From: Leptospira_A soteropolitanensis
GTDB lineage: Bacteria; Spirochaetota; Leptospiria; Leptospirales; Leptospiraceae
DNA: 64,000 nt
Reading direction: 5' to 3' (one strand)
Assembly (NCBI RefSeq): GCF_026151335.1
Contig: NZ_JAMQPP010000003.1
Positions 1-10,014 of this stretch are shown here, in pieces (position 1 is the first letter of the stretch; every line of letters begins with the position of its first letter). The position numbers and the translations under genes are program-made. The notes beneath the pieces are model-generated. The model saw nothing but the letters and a program-made list of their open reading frames with translations, made no database searches and was not told the origin of the DNA.

Positions 1-195
1 TGCAAAATAGAATATTCTAATTCACGAAATTGTTTCCAGCCAAACTTTTCCACAAAACTGGGAATAGAAATCCCTCCAGTTTCATAAACAGCTATGGAAT
101 CAGTGGAAACAACGGGGAAGTCGGTTTTTTTAGAAAGAGAACGTGAGACCTTTGATTTTCCTGCGCCTCTTGCTCCAATAAAAATAATGTTCATA
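1..195 (-). CDS. aroK: Shikimate kinase, N-terminal part (runs off the window)
   Basis: Phosphorylates shikimate with ATP in the chorismate pathway (cytoplasm). Only the first 65 codons are present; the gene continues past base 1. Visible features: a P-loop GARGAGKS at residues 7-14, the shikimate-binding Asp at about residue 32 (STDS), and the downstream GGISIPSFVEKFG...FRELE region typical of shikimate kinases. The start ATG (193-195) is 36 bp after the stop of the HDOD gene, so it is probably the last gene of a cheD-HDOD-aroK operon. A related P-loop kinase such as gluconate kinase is less likely because of the FRELE motif. Confidence 0.8.
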
Positions 196-231
196 ATATT
201 TTGTACGAATTTGAAGAGAGATAATTAAAAA

Positions 232-1086
232 CTATACGTTCAACAAATCGGCAAGACCAGCTTGTAAATCAGGGATATGTACGAAATAAGTTTCAATATC
301 TGCTTCTGTAACGCCTGTTTGACTAAGTGCAAAAGGGGAAATAGGAACAGACTCACCGCCAATATCAATTCCAATTCCAGATACAACAATAAGGATACTC
401 GCAATATGTACTACAGAAGTGAGGATTGGATTACTTTTCGAATTTTCCGGAGTTAGGTAATTGGCAACCACATCGGTAAGTTCCTGTGGGAAGTTCCAAC
501 GTTTTAAGAGATTTTCCGACACTTCCATATGTGTGTACCCGAAGTATTTTTTCTCTAAGTTAGGGAAGGGTTCTTGGTTGTCTTTTAAATCTGTTTTGAT
601 TTGCATCATCACTGGGCTAAAGAATTGAGCGAGAACGATTTTCCCCACACTACAAAGTAACCCAGAAGTAAAGGCTAGGTCTTTATCAATTTTTAGTTTT
701 TTATGTTGTACAATTTTACTCGAAAGTTCTGCAACCAGTAGGGAAGAAGTCCAAAGTTGGGCTGCCTCTAATTGGTAACTATTCAAATCTTGGGAAAGGA
801 TTCCTTTGGCTGCGGTGAGAAGTACAATTTCTTTTACCGTTTTGATTCCAAGAGTCATAAGTGCCTCTTGTACCGTACGAATGGGTTTAGACGCTCTGTA
901 ATAAGCCGAGTTAGAAAGTTTAATTACGTTGGCAGTGATGGCAGGGTCTTTCGAAATTTCCTGAGCTAAGTCTGCAATATTCACGTCCGGCTTTTGGAGT
1001 TTTTCCAATACCTTCGACACAACCGACGAAATGGCAGGCAGTTTATTTACGTCTTGTAATACTTCATCAACCTTTGATTTTAGCAT
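232..1086 (-). CDS. HDOD-domain signalling protein
   Basis: A 284-residue protein made almost entirely of an HDOD domain (about residues 10-210), opening with LPAISSVVSKVLEKLQ and containing the DPAITANVIKLSNSAYY core. HDOD proteins are relatives of HD phosphohydrolases that lack full catalytic metal ligands and act as scaffolds or regulators in chemotaxis, motility and c-di-GMP signalling. It starts 6 bp after the end of cheD, so the two are co-transcribed and a chemotaxis link is reasonable. No receiver or GGDEF domain is fused to it. Its exact partner cannot be read from sequence. Confidence 0.85.
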   Translation of the reverse strand: MLKSKVDEVLQDVNKLPAISSVVSKVLEKLQKPDVNIADLAQEISKDPAITANVIKLSNSAYYRASKPIRTVQEALMTLGIKTVKEIVLLTAAKGILSQDLNSYQLEAAQLWTSSLLVAELSSKIVQHKKLKIDKDLAFTSGLLCSVGKIVLAQFFSPVMMQIKTDLKDNQEPFPNLEKKYFGYTHMEVSENLLKRWNFPQELTDVVANYLTPENSKSNPILTSVVHIASILIVVSGIGIDIGGESVPISPFALSQTGVTEADIETYFVHIPDLQAGLADLLNV

Positions 1087-1092
1087 ATTCGC

Positions 1093-1596
1093 CTAACGCA
1101 CCTTATAAAGGTATTTCTCCATACCAGCTTTTTTTAACAACACGCGCCCGTCGTCACAATAAAGACTGATGGTTCTTCCTTCGTTCCCAGCCACATCTTC
1201 CACAATGACAGGGATTTTATTCTCTTCCATAAATTTTTTGACAATTGCAATATTCTGTTCCCCAATGTTTTGCAAAAATTGGGAGTTGATTCCTTTGAAC
1301 ATCGAGGCCCCACCAAACATACGGCAAGAATACTGCCCAATATTGGAACCTTGTTGTTTCATCATCTCTACGAGAATAGGGAGAGCAGTTTCCCCGTACT
1401 TATGCGGAAACTTTACGGCATCTTTGCCCGTCGGATCTTTGGCAAGCATGATATGGGAAATGGCACCCACTTTCTGTTCTGGATCATACAAAACGATTCC
1501 AATGCATGAACCCAGTGTAGTTCGGAGCACATCCATATCTTTTCCGACCTTGATGTCGGCAATTCCCACATTGATGATTTTGGATTTTATAGACAT
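1093..1596 (-). CDS. cheD: CheD, chemoreceptor glutamine deamidase
   Basis: CheD deamidates Gln (and demethylates) on methyl-accepting chemotaxis proteins and in some bacteria binds CheC. The 167-residue length is normal. The catalytic Cys is visible in TTLGSCIG (Cys31) and the catalytic His in VGAISHIML (His48); their 17-residue spacing matches the family. It is first in a minus-strand run with the HDOD gene and aroK. No other che genes lie in the window, so it is an isolated chemotaxis gene here. Confidence 0.93.
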   Translation of the reverse strand: MSIKSKIINVGIADIKVGKDMDVLRTTLGSCIGIVLYDPEQKVGAISHIMLAKDPTGKDAVKFPHKYGETALPILVEMMKQQGSNIGQYSCRMFGGASMFKGINSQFLQNIGEQNIAIVKKFMEENKIPVIVEDVAGNEGRTISLYCDDGRVLLKKAGMEKYLYKVR

Positions 1597-1656
1597 TCTA
1601 CTTGTTTCTAGAGAGTGGAACCGTTACTTAGGTATTATAGATAGTAACCTTTCCTT

Positions 1657-2880
<1,224 letters not shown>

Positions 2881-2920
2881 GAGGTAGAATCAGTTCGTCT
2901 AATCAATGCAGAAGAAGAGT

Positions 2921-3292
2921 ATGAAACGAAAGTTTGTAATTGGATTCATTCTAATTTTTTTAGCCTACCTCGGATGTAAAACTTCCGTATTTGGGTTTTG
3001 TACTTCTGCAGAAAAATTTGTGGAACGGGCTTCTATCCCACCTTGCCACCAAACAGCTGATTCCAAAGAAGATGCGACAAATTCATGTGAATGCCCTATC
3101 ATACACGAGGAACTCCAATCTTCTAATAGCACAGATTTTCTGACTTGGAAGCAGGTGAAACTTCCCGTTTGGAAAGGATTTACTGTTTCCAAACCAAAAT
3201 TTCATCCTGATCCATCCAAAAAGTGGCTGGTTTCCAGTTTCCATAATTCTCCTATCTATTTCCCAACAAAAACAGTCAGACTTCTGATTTGA
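2921..3292 (+). CDS. Small exported Cys/His-containing protein, function unknown
   Basis: About 123 residues with an N-terminal hydrophobic segment (MKRKFVIGFILIFLAYLGC). The ATG at 2921 follows an AGAAGAAG purine run and is preferred to an in-frame ATG at 2906. The signal ends in LGCKTS, which could be a lipobox. The mature part has Cys and His in a PPCHQT...SCECPIIHEE arrangement, reminiscent of small periplasmic proteins near copper genes. The neighbour 74 bp downstream is a copper-storage protein, so a role in metal handling is an inference from context only. I do not recognise a named family. Confidence 0.6.
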   Translation: MKRKFVIGFILIFLAYLGCKTSVFGFCTSAEKFVERASIPPCHQTADSKEDATNSCECPIIHEELQSSNSTDFLTWKQVKLPVWKGFTVSKPKFHPDPSKKWLVSSFHNSPIYFPTKTVRLLI

Positions 3293-3366
3293 GATGGGCA
3301 CATCTCTTTTGAGGTGAACCTTTTCCCATTTTTTTTAATTTTAAAATTTAACAGAGGTTATATATT

Positions 3367-3813
3367 ATGAATCGCAAAGAATTATTACAAAAAGCAGGGA
3401 TGGCTGTTGCCGTTTCAGGGATTTTATCTACACTTTCCGCAGAAGACCATGACCATTCAACTATGGCTTCTTCCTCTGCAGGAAAATCCAAATATTCTAA
3501 AGCAATGATGGCAGCAATGCACTGCCAATTATCTGCAGAGGTTTGCCTTAGCCATTGCCTTACTGAACTTGGAAAAGGAGATAAGTCGCTTGCTGCATGT
3601 GCCACAAGCACAAGAGAAGTGATTAGTTTATGTGAATCTTTTGTAAAATTAGCGAGTCAATCTTCCGCTTATACGAAGAAGTTAGCAAACCTTTGTATTG
3701 AAGTTTGTGAAGCTTGTGCTAAAGAATGTGATAAACATGCTAACCACCACGCAGTTTGTAAAGAATGTCGAGACAGCTGTCTTGCTTGTGTAAAAGAATT
3801 AAAGAAAGTTTAA
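3367..3813 (+). CDS. Exported four-helix-bundle copper-storage protein (Csp1-like)
   Basis: 148 residues. After the N-terminal signal, the protein is a Cys-rich helical bundle with 13 cysteines, many in CxxxC spacing (HCQLSAEVCLSHC, LCIEVCEACAKEC, CKECRDSCLAC). Csp1 proteins bind many Cu(I) ions with cysteines lining the inside of a four-helix bundle, and the founding Csp1 also has 13. The N-terminus NRKELLQK resembles a Tat signal with RK instead of RR, as expected for exported Csp1. It may share a transcript with the small Cys/His protein upstream. Confidence 0.85.
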   Translation: MNRKELLQKAGMAVAVSGILSTLSAEDHDHSTMASSSAGKSKYSKAMMAAMHCQLSAEVCLSHCLTELGKGDKSLAACATSTREVISLCESFVKLASQSSAYTKKLANLCIEVCEACAKECDKHANHHAVCKECRDSCLACVKELKKV

Positions 3814-3850
3814 GGTCGATTCTAACAAAGGATTGAATTAAAATCAAATC

Positions 3851-3885
3851 CAACTGTCCGCTGTTTGGTGGGCAGTTGTTTGTTA
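3851..3885. terminator. Hairpin terminator between convergent genes
   Basis: CAACTGTCC (3851-3859) pairs with GGGCAGTTG (3870-3878): a 9-bp stem with one G-U, followed by TTTGTT. It sits between the csp gene (+) and the lipase-like gene (-). Confidence 0.6.
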
Positions 3886-3898
3886 AAAACTAAAGAAT

Positions 3899-4753
3899 TT
3901 AACGTTTTTTCGCCTTTTTTTTGGCCGTTGGTTTTGTTACTGGCTTTGTCACAGCTTTTGATTTCTGTGTTGGTTTAGTTTTTTTTGAGGCAGATTTCTT
4001 TTTTGCAGCTATTTGGTTTTTTTTATAAACCGAAGGCTCATATTTAGAAAAATCCACTTCAATCTTTTTTGGGACAGCAAATTCAGGATTTGCTTTCGGT
4101 GAAGAATGAATGGCGATACTATCTTTCGGTGTTCCTAAAAATTCTCTCAGAGTTCGGATATTCTCATTTCTGCGTACTAAGTTGTAATTCCCTGGAATGT
4201 CGAACCAAAGGTCACGGCCCTGGCCAAATTCTGTACTTTCCTGTGGGGGAAAGGAAAAATCTTCTATAGCAGAAAGTGGTTGGAAAAGGGGAAAGAAGAG
4301 TGCATTTTTGTAATTCGTTTTTACCCAATCAGATTCAAAACCCCAATAGGATTGTCTCGTGTTCGTAAACCTGTCCGAACCATGAAATGGTGTTCCTAAT
4401 GTGATCAGTCGTTTTACTTTTCTTCTGGCTTCATCTGGTAAAATTAATACAAGAAGACCTCCTGTATTGTGCGCAATCAAAGTAACTTCGTTAGGTGCTG
4501 TTAGAATTTGATCTGCCAGGTATTTTACCGCTTCTTCTAGGGAAAGAGGGTTTCTGAGAGTGGAAAGAATTCCTACCTTAAATCCCAGATGATCTAAGTT
4601 GGATTTAAGTCTCGAATAGTAGGAACGCCCAGCTTGAAACCCGGGAACAATCAAAATGTTTTTATCCTTATTGTTCTCCACAAACAAATGGCTCGGGAGA
4701 TAAAACGATAAAAGCGCCCAAAAACGTTCCAGATATTCTATAAATCGAAACAT
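3899..4753 (-). CDS. Lipase-like alpha/beta-hydrolase with lysine-rich C-terminal tail
   Basis: 284 residues. The first 200 look like an alpha/beta-hydrolase of the lipase type: IVPGFQAGRSYYSRL near the oxyanion region, TLIAHNTGGLL at the nucleophile-elbow position, and ITLGTPFHGSDRF after it. The usual A/G-H-S-x-G is A-H-N-T-G, so the nucleophile Ser is replaced by Asn, which suggests loss of hydrolase activity or a shifted nucleophile. Residues about 235-284 form a Lys/Ala/Pro/Thr tail (AAKKKSASKKTKP, KPTAKKKAKKR) of histone-H1-like composition. No clear signal peptide. Function unknown. Confidence 0.7.
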   Translation of the reverse strand: MFRFIEYLERFWALLSFYLPSHLFVENNKDKNILIVPGFQAGRSYYSRLKSNLDHLGFKVGILSTLRNPLSLEEAVKYLADQILTAPNEVTLIAHNTGGLLVLILPDEARRKVKRLITLGTPFHGSDRFTNTRQSYWGFESDWVKTNYKNALFFPLFQPLSAIEDFSFPPQESTEFGQGRDLWFDIPGNYNLVRRNENIRTLREFLGTPKDSIAIHSSPKANPEFAVPKKIEVDFSKYEPSVYKKNQIAAKKKSASKKTKPTQKSKAVTKPVTKPTAKKKAKKR

Positions 4754-4824
4754 GAATTAAATAATTCTGCCAGACTCAATTCTTGTCTATGAAAATCAAT
4801 TCCGACACCAGAAGAATTCCTGAA

Positions 4825-4852
4825 TTGACCGATAACCGTACTCACATAGGAT
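4825..4852 (+). promoter_or_regulatory. Candidate sigma-70 promoter for the UDP-glucose pyrophosphorylase operon
   Basis: TTGACC (4825-4830), 16-bp spacer, TAGGAT (4847-4852), 16 bp before the ATG at 4869. Matches a -35/-10 pair; not tested. Confidence 0.4.
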
Positions 4853-4868
4853 TGCCTTTTAGAATCGT

Positions 4869-5234
4869 ATGCGTTTTGGTTTCTCACTCATTTTATTTTT
4901 TGGTTTTTTCTCTGCAGGTCTTTTGGCAAATCCAGGGAATTATGAGGATGTAGCGAAACTTTTACCCCAAATTTGGGAAACAAAATACCCCCTCCCTTAT
5001 GGAAAATTGACGAAAAAAGATCCCCTAAAACAAGGGATCCGCCAAGTGACCAGAAAAAAAGGAAAGTATTGGATGTATAATTTCGAAGTTTTTATGCCAA
5101 AATACGAACGAAAGGAAACAGTTGCCGTTCCCAAAGAAGACGGTCGCAATATCCTCGTATTTTTTTTATGGAATCCGGGGATCACAGAAGAACCCCATCG
5201 GATTGAACTTGGGGAACCGCATGAAGGGAAATAA
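4869..5234 (+). CDS. Small secreted protein of unknown function
   Basis: 121 residues with a classical signal peptide (MRFGFSLILFFGFFSAGLLA, cleavage likely before NPGNYED). The mature part is basic and aromatic, with PYGKLTKKDP and KGKYWMYNFEVFMP, and looks like a small beta-rich domain. It ends one base before the start of the UDP-glucose pyrophosphorylase gene, so both are read from one transcript. I do not recognise a family. Confidence 0.7.
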   Translation: MRFGFSLILFFGFFSAGLLANPGNYEDVAKLLPQIWETKYPLPYGKLTKKDPLKQGIRQVTRKKGKYWMYNFEVFMPKYERKETVAVPKEDGRNILVFFLWNPGITEEPHRIELGEPHEGK

Positions 5235-5235
5235 T

Positions 5236-6648
5236 ATGGATAAACAGAAATCGGATCAATTGATCAGAGATACCATGAAATCGGCCGGGCTTAGTGATGC
5301 CTTCATTCTCGATTTTATCTCCAAGGTAGATGCTGTACGAAATGGTGAAACCGGAATTGTCAAATGGGAAGAAGTTGGCGATTTGGATCCTAATTCCGAC
5401 GAAATTTCTTTAGAATCCATTCATGCTTCCTATCCTACCGATCTTAGTTTACTATCCAAATTGGTTGTCATCAAGTTAAATGGTGGTCTTGGTACCAGCA
5501 TGGGTTTGGATAAAGCCAAGTCTCTCATACCAATTAAGGATTCTATGTCTTTTCTTACGGTAATGGCGAAACAGATTGAGTTCATTCGTTCCGAGTATGG
5601 AGTCAATGTTCCTCTTCTTTTTATGGATTCTTATAATACACAAAAAGACTCACAAGAGGAATTAGAAAAAAGTGGATTCAAACAAACTCTACGAACTAGT
5701 TTTTTACAAAACAAAGTCCCTCGGTTAGATGCAGAGACTTTTACACCCATCCAAAATAAAAATGAAAAGGAAAATTGGTGCCCACCGGGTCATGGTGATA
5801 TCTATTTTACGATGGTCGAGGAGGGCATATTGGATGAATTACTTTCGAAAGGTTATGAAATCGCATTTCTTTCGAATGGAGACAACTTAGGAGCCACCGT
5901 TGATCCACATATCGTCAGTTATCTGTTGAAAGAAAACATTCATTTTGCAATGGAGATGACTCCAAAAACTCTCGCCGATAAAAAAGGCGGAGCAATCTAT
6001 CGAAAAACTGTTGGTGGTAAATTTATCAAATATGAGCTGTTGGAAACAGCACAAGTCCCTAAAGAACATGAAAGTGAATTCAGCGGCCTTGGAAAATTTA
6101 GAACTTTTTCAACGAACAATCTTTGGATCAATCTACGTGCTTTAAAAGAAAGATTTAACCAAGGAAATTTTTCCTTATCGCTCATTGTGAATCCTAAACA
6201 AGTAGATGGTAAATCGGTGATCCAATTAGAAACTGCTATGGGAAGTGCCGTGGGAAATTTTTCTAAATTTAAAGGCATTATCATTCCTCGTGATCGATTT
6301 GCCCCTGTTAAAAAAACAGAGGATTATTTAATCCGCCGCTCCGATGCGTATGTACTTAATTCTGATTTTTCACTCACTATGACAAAGGAAAGAAAAACCG
6401 CGGGGCTTGGGGAAATTCTTGTTCAACTTGATGAAACATACTATAAAAAAATACACCAATTCGATCATCTTTTCCAAGAGTATCCATCCCTAGTGTATTG
6501 TGAAGAATTGAAAGTAACTGGTGAAATTTTATTTGATATCCCCATTTCTGTCAAAGGGAAGGTAAGGTTCCAGAATTTATCCGGCGGGATGAAGGCGATT
6601 TCCTCCCTCGGCAAGAAGACATTTGAAAACGAAACCGTAACTCTATGA
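5236..6648 (+). CDS. UTP-glucose-1-phosphate uridylyltransferase, eukaryotic (UDPGP) type
   Basis: Makes UDP-glucose from UTP and glucose 1-phosphate for glycan synthesis. 470 residues, the size of eukaryotic UGPases rather than the roughly 300-residue bacterial GalU. Family motifs: LNGGLGTSMG at 81-90 followed by DKAKS, CPPGHGDIY at about 182-190, and NGDNLGATVD at about 214-223. The reading frame is open upstream to 5122, but the ATG at 5236 follows AAGGG with good spacing and lies just after the preceding stop, so it is chosen. Some UDPGP proteins act on UDP-N-acetylhexosamines; the sequence here favours glucose. Confidence 0.9.
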   Translation: MDKQKSDQLIRDTMKSAGLSDAFILDFISKVDAVRNGETGIVKWEEVGDLDPNSDEISLESIHASYPTDLSLLSKLVVIKLNGGLGTSMGLDKAKSLIPIKDSMSFLTVMAKQIEFIRSEYGVNVPLLFMDSYNTQKDSQEELEKSGFKQTLRTSFLQNKVPRLDAETFTPIQNKNEKENWCPPGHGDIYFTMVEEGILDELLSKGYEIAFLSNGDNLGATVDPHIVSYLLKENIHFAMEMTPKTLADKKGGAIYRKTVGGKFIKYELLETAQVPKEHESEFSGLGKFRTFSTNNLWINLRALKERFNQGNFSLSLIVNPKQVDGKSVIQLETAMGSAVGNFSKFKGIIIPRDRFAPVKKTEDYLIRRSDAYVLNSDFSLTMTKERKTAGLGEILVQLDETYYKKIHQFDHLFQEYPSLVYCEELKVTGEILFDIPISVKGKVRFQNLSGGMKAISSLGKKTFENETVTL

Positions 6649-6902
6649 AATTGTTTTTTCCATTCATTGTCCTAGTTGTTTTTGTAAATTGTGGTTCGCC
6701 ATTTTCGTTTCGTTCTGCATGTTATGAGCGTAATAAATGTTCAACGATTGAAGGTGATTGTTTTTTAAAAAATGATGCGTTTTATAGAATAGTTACCAAT
6801 AGTCCTGATTATAGTGGCCCAGACTTAGCGGCACTTGTCGGAAGTTGTATTGGTTTAGAGAAAACTTGTCGGAAAAACTGTGAAAGCGGAACTGTCTTTT
6901 AA
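6645..6902 (+). CDS. Small Cys-rich lipoprotein
   Basis: 85 residues. A hydrophobic leader ending FVNCGS suggests a spirochaetal lipobox at Cys17. The mature part has six more Cys (ACYERNKC, GDCF, SCIGLEKTCRKNC), probably forming disulfides in the periplasm or at the surface. Its ATG overlaps the stop of the pyrophosphorylase gene (ATGA), so it is translationally coupled. No named family recognised. Confidence 0.65.
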   Translation: MKLFFPFIVLVVFVNCGSPFSFRSACYERNKCSTIEGDCFLKNDAFYRIVTNSPDYSGPDLAALVGSCIGLEKTCRKNCESGTVF

Positions 6903-6948
6903 CTAATCAAACAAAGATTGATTTTGTAAAGAACTGGTAATTCTATTT

Positions 6949-9360
6949 TTATTCGCGAATAAAAGACAGTTGGCTTTTTTCTGGGACTAAACCTTTATCT
7001 TCAAATTCTCCCGACAAGGAATCAAAGTTAGGTGACAATTTAATTTTCCACTTTCCTTTTTCTTCAAGTAAATCAGAATCCACAATGTTTTTGCCACGGA
7101 AAATTTCATTTTCATTCCATTTCATGATGATGTTTCCTTCTAGGTCTTCGGCTTCAATGGTCAAACGAACAGGTTTAATTTTATTTTTCCCATCCCAGTA
7201 CATTGCGGTCCAAGGGCCAATAAACTTTTGTATAGCGGATTCTCCAAAAGTTTTGATTTTCTTTACATCCGCAACTGTCTCTGAAATCACTGAAGTCACG
7301 GGTTTTGAAAATAAACTTTCACCAATTCCTTTGGAAACAGATTGGATAGCGAAAAAATAAAACTGGTTTTTTGTTAGATTTTGTAACTTAAAATTTGTTT
7401 CTGACGTTTCTTTGACAAGGCTCCACTCAGGATCATTTTTTTTTCGCATATAGATTTTGTAAGAAGTGGCTTTGGGGATCATATTCCAACTCAATAAAAA
7501 TTCACTTGTCTTTCGATTCTCTGATACATTTAATTCAGGGGATTTGATTCCTAAAGACCTACCTGCTACAAGCGATGGATACCCAATGTCAGGCTCAGAA
7601 GGATGACTAAACAAGTTTCCTTCGAATTCGGAGGCTACTGCATAAAAAGATTCTTTTTCAGAGGATTCATTGTCTTTGAATTGAAGTTCTGTAGTTTTTG
7701 CAATTTCTTTCCATGATCCATTTGTTTTTCGAAAGATACGATAAGCCAGTGCGCTCGGCGATCCTTCCCATTGAAGAATCGTAACTCCAGGATACAATCC
7801 TTTGGAAGCAGTTAGGTTGATGGGTCTTGGTTTTAATACTTCGGAAGGATCCAAATGGGCAGAAACATAATAACTGGTTTCGCCGATGAGTTGGTTCCTT
7901 TCAGGTACTACCTGGTAGATTTCGCTATCCCCATTGCGACTTGCTTTTAAATCAATGTAGGTTGTTTTTTCTGTTTTGCCTAAAAACCGGTAGATCCTTG
8001 CCATAGGGTTCCATTTATAAATGGCATAAGTGGTAGAGATGGGTTGGGGATCCCATTCTAATAGAATGCGGTCATTTGTAGGAGCAACCGTTGCCCGTAA
8101 GTTGGTAACAGGAAGAATTCCTGCCGGTTTAGGTGGCTCAACCGCATAACCATCGTTTGAATCAAGAGAAGTTTTTGAAAGGAAGTTTTCATCCAAACTT
8201 GCTACTCGGTAATTATATGCTGTATTTTTTTGGATTCCGAAGTCTTCAAAAAATGCCTGCTTGGAAAGTCCTACCAATTGGTATTTGTTATCAATTTTTC
8301 GTTTGCGGTATACTTCATAACCGATAGCCCGTTTTTCCCTGGACCAACTAATCCGAATGCGATCTGAAAAATCACCGCGAGACGCAAACACCTCTTTAGG
8401 AGGATAGAGGTTATGTTCCCCATATTCTAATGATTCTAAAGCATCATTCAGTTTGTTTTGAGTGAGGAGTTCGTTTTCCGTTTCGGAATCGGCTACATAA
8501 ACCGATTTTGTGTATTTGGGGAATGTATCGTAAGTGATCCATAAATACCCTTGGTCTCCCCAAGTGGGTCCCCAAGAATTCCATACTTTGAATGCTTTCT
8601 TTTTGTCATTAAAACCTAAAATGACAAGAGACTGCGCTCCTAAAATTTCTCCTGTACCTATTTCAAAAACTGCATTTGGTTTTGGATCACGAAAATTTTC
8701 ATATACCAAGTATCCAATGAGAACAGGTCTTTTTTCGGTTAATGCTAGTTTGATGGATGTCAGATCATGTGGTTCAATTCGATAAATTCTTCGAAGTCTT
8801 GCTTTTCTTCCTAATTCGACTATATCTGCTTTGGGTCTTGTGCGGAAACTGGAAGAGGATTCGTTCATTTGTTCTAAAGATACAGAACCTCGACTTTCCG
8901 CAAGAACCAGTCCATCTAAAAGGGAAACAGCTTGGTCTTTCCCACTGTTCAATTGATTATAAATAAAGTTAGGTGAGTAGAGTATTTTTTGTCCATTCGC
9001 AGAAGTAGGAGAGATGGCAGATAAATTTCGAATTCCTTTTTTTTGCGCTTCTAAATAAGAAATCAGTCCATATCCGACCGTATAACCCACGTTATCTTTG
9101 TAGATTCCTTGGTCCGAGGGAGATGGGAATTCGTTACTAATGTCAAAACTTCCCGGTAGGTCGGAACTGGTCCCTTCGGCTCGGAAAGGGGGGATGGTTT
9201 GGTAAAGTTCAAATGGATCTGGAACAAGGCCTGGTTTTCTTGCCGAGGATTTTGACTCGGTTTTTCCGGTAATGGGTTTGGACTGGAACCCGACGATAAT
9301 CACTGACACCACAATGAAAATAGTTCCAATCGCAATTCGACGTTTGTTGTTCCGTAACAT
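6949..9360 (-). CDS. Membrane-anchored inactive papain-like (C1 fold) protein with fibronectin type III repeats
   Basis: 803 residues. An N-terminal membrane anchor (about 8-25) is followed by a C1-peptidase-like domain (about 70-300): SDQGIY at 82-87, NVGYTVGYG where active relatives have VGSC, GAQSLVILGF where the catalytic His should be, and VWNSWGPTWGDQGY, which keeps the Asn region. The catalytic Cys and His are both missing, and the whole protein contains no cysteine. Residues about 325-700 hold four fibronectin-type repeats (SWxxxxxAxxYxIYRK pattern), and the last 100 form a small beta domain. It starts 1 bp after tonB ends, so it belongs to the exbB-tonB operon. Probably a periplasmic binding or scaffold protein. 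Confidence 0.75.
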   Translation of the reverse strand: MLRNNKRRIAIGTIFIVVSVIIVGFQSKPITGKTESKSSARKPGLVPDPFELYQTIPPFRAEGTSSDLPGSFDISNEFPSPSDQGIYKDNVGYTVGYGLISYLEAQKKGIRNLSAISPTSANGQKILYSPNFIYNQLNSGKDQAVSLLDGLVLAESRGSVSLEQMNESSSSFRTRPKADIVELGRKARLRRIYRIEPHDLTSIKLALTEKRPVLIGYLVYENFRDPKPNAVFEIGTGEILGAQSLVILGFNDKKKAFKVWNSWGPTWGDQGYLWITYDTFPKYTKSVYVADSETENELLTQNKLNDALESLEYGEHNLYPPKEVFASRGDFSDRIRISWSREKRAIGYEVYRKRKIDNKYQLVGLSKQAFFEDFGIQKNTAYNYRVASLDENFLSKTSLDSNDGYAVEPPKPAGILPVTNLRATVAPTNDRILLEWDPQPISTTYAIYKWNPMARIYRFLGKTEKTTYIDLKASRNGDSEIYQVVPERNQLIGETSYYVSAHLDPSEVLKPRPINLTASKGLYPGVTILQWEGSPSALAYRIFRKTNGSWKEIAKTTELQFKDNESSEKESFYAVASEFEGNLFSHPSEPDIGYPSLVAGRSLGIKSPELNVSENRKTSEFLLSWNMIPKATSYKIYMRKKNDPEWSLVKETSETNFKLQNLTKNQFYFFAIQSVSKGIGESLFSKPVTSVISETVADVKKIKTFGESAIQKFIGPWTAMYWDGKNKIKPVRLTIEAEDLEGNIIMKWNENEIFRGKNIVDSDLLEEKGKWKIKLSPNFDSLSGEFEDKGLVPEKSQLSFIRE

Positions 9361-9361
9361 T

Positions 9362-10003
9362 TCAGTCCTCTTCTAAATCAAAACTGATCGGAAGCCTGTG
9401 AGCCATCCGAGTTGGTTTCCCTTTGTCATAACCAGGAGAAAAACGGGCTCTTTGGATGATGCGAATGGCTGCCTCATCAAATCCATAACCTGCTCTACCG
9501 GAAACAATTTTGACACCTTGGAGGACTCCATGTTCGTCCACTTGCACCATCACCACCACAGTTTTTTGGCTGATGTTTGCAGCCTTGGCAGCTTCGGGAA
9601 AATATGATTTTAAATCAAAGTCAATGATGGGTGTGGGAGGGCGATCTCCATTAAAAGAAAATAAATACCCATCTTTATCCGTTCCATTACCTGAGAGTTG
9701 GTTGGGATTTAAGTCAGAATTGTCAGGTTTTTCTTCCGCATCTTTGTTGGATCCTTCCACCCATTCTTGTTTTTCCACGGGTGCGGGACTTGAAGTTCCA
9801 CCAATGAGTTCTGGAGGGATTTCTTCAAAGGAAACATCCATGTCTTCCATAGAAGTTTCTTGGAAGGCAGCATTACTGGGAAGAGTGAGTATAAAATAAA
9901 TCAAATAACAAAATAAATGCAATCCCACGGAGGCAAAGAGACTGGCTCGAAAGAGTCCGAACCGTCTCAGTTTGTATTGCAGATACAATGTAAATGATTT
10001 CAT
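9362..10003 (-). CDS. tonB: TonB-family energy transducer
   Basis: 213 residues with the TonB layout: a short cytoplasmic N-terminus, one membrane anchor (about 18-40), an acidic/Pro linker, and a TonB C-terminal domain (about 130-213) with VVVMVQVDEHGVLQGVKIV and GFDEAAIRIIQRARFSPG. TonB carries proton-motive-force energy from ExbB-ExbD to outer-membrane receptors. The gene lies 11 bp after exbB. There is no exbD between or beside them, so ExbD must come from elsewhere if needed. Confidence 0.88.
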   Translation of the reverse strand: MKSFTLYLQYKLRRFGLFRASLFASVGLHLFCYLIYFILTLPSNAAFQETSMEDMDVSFEEIPPELIGGTSSPAPVEKQEWVEGSNKDAEEKPDNSDLNPNQLSGNGTDKDGYLFSFNGDRPPTPIIDFDLKSYFPEAAKAANISQKTVVVMVQVDEHGVLQGVKIVSGRAGYGFDEAAIRIIQRARFSPGYDKGKPTRMAHRLPISFDLEED

Positions 10004-10014
10004 AAAATGATTTT

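Noticed and set aside
6903..6948. AATCAA...TTGATT hairpin between convergent genes
   Set aside because: Only a 6-bp AT-rich stem; too weak to call a terminator.
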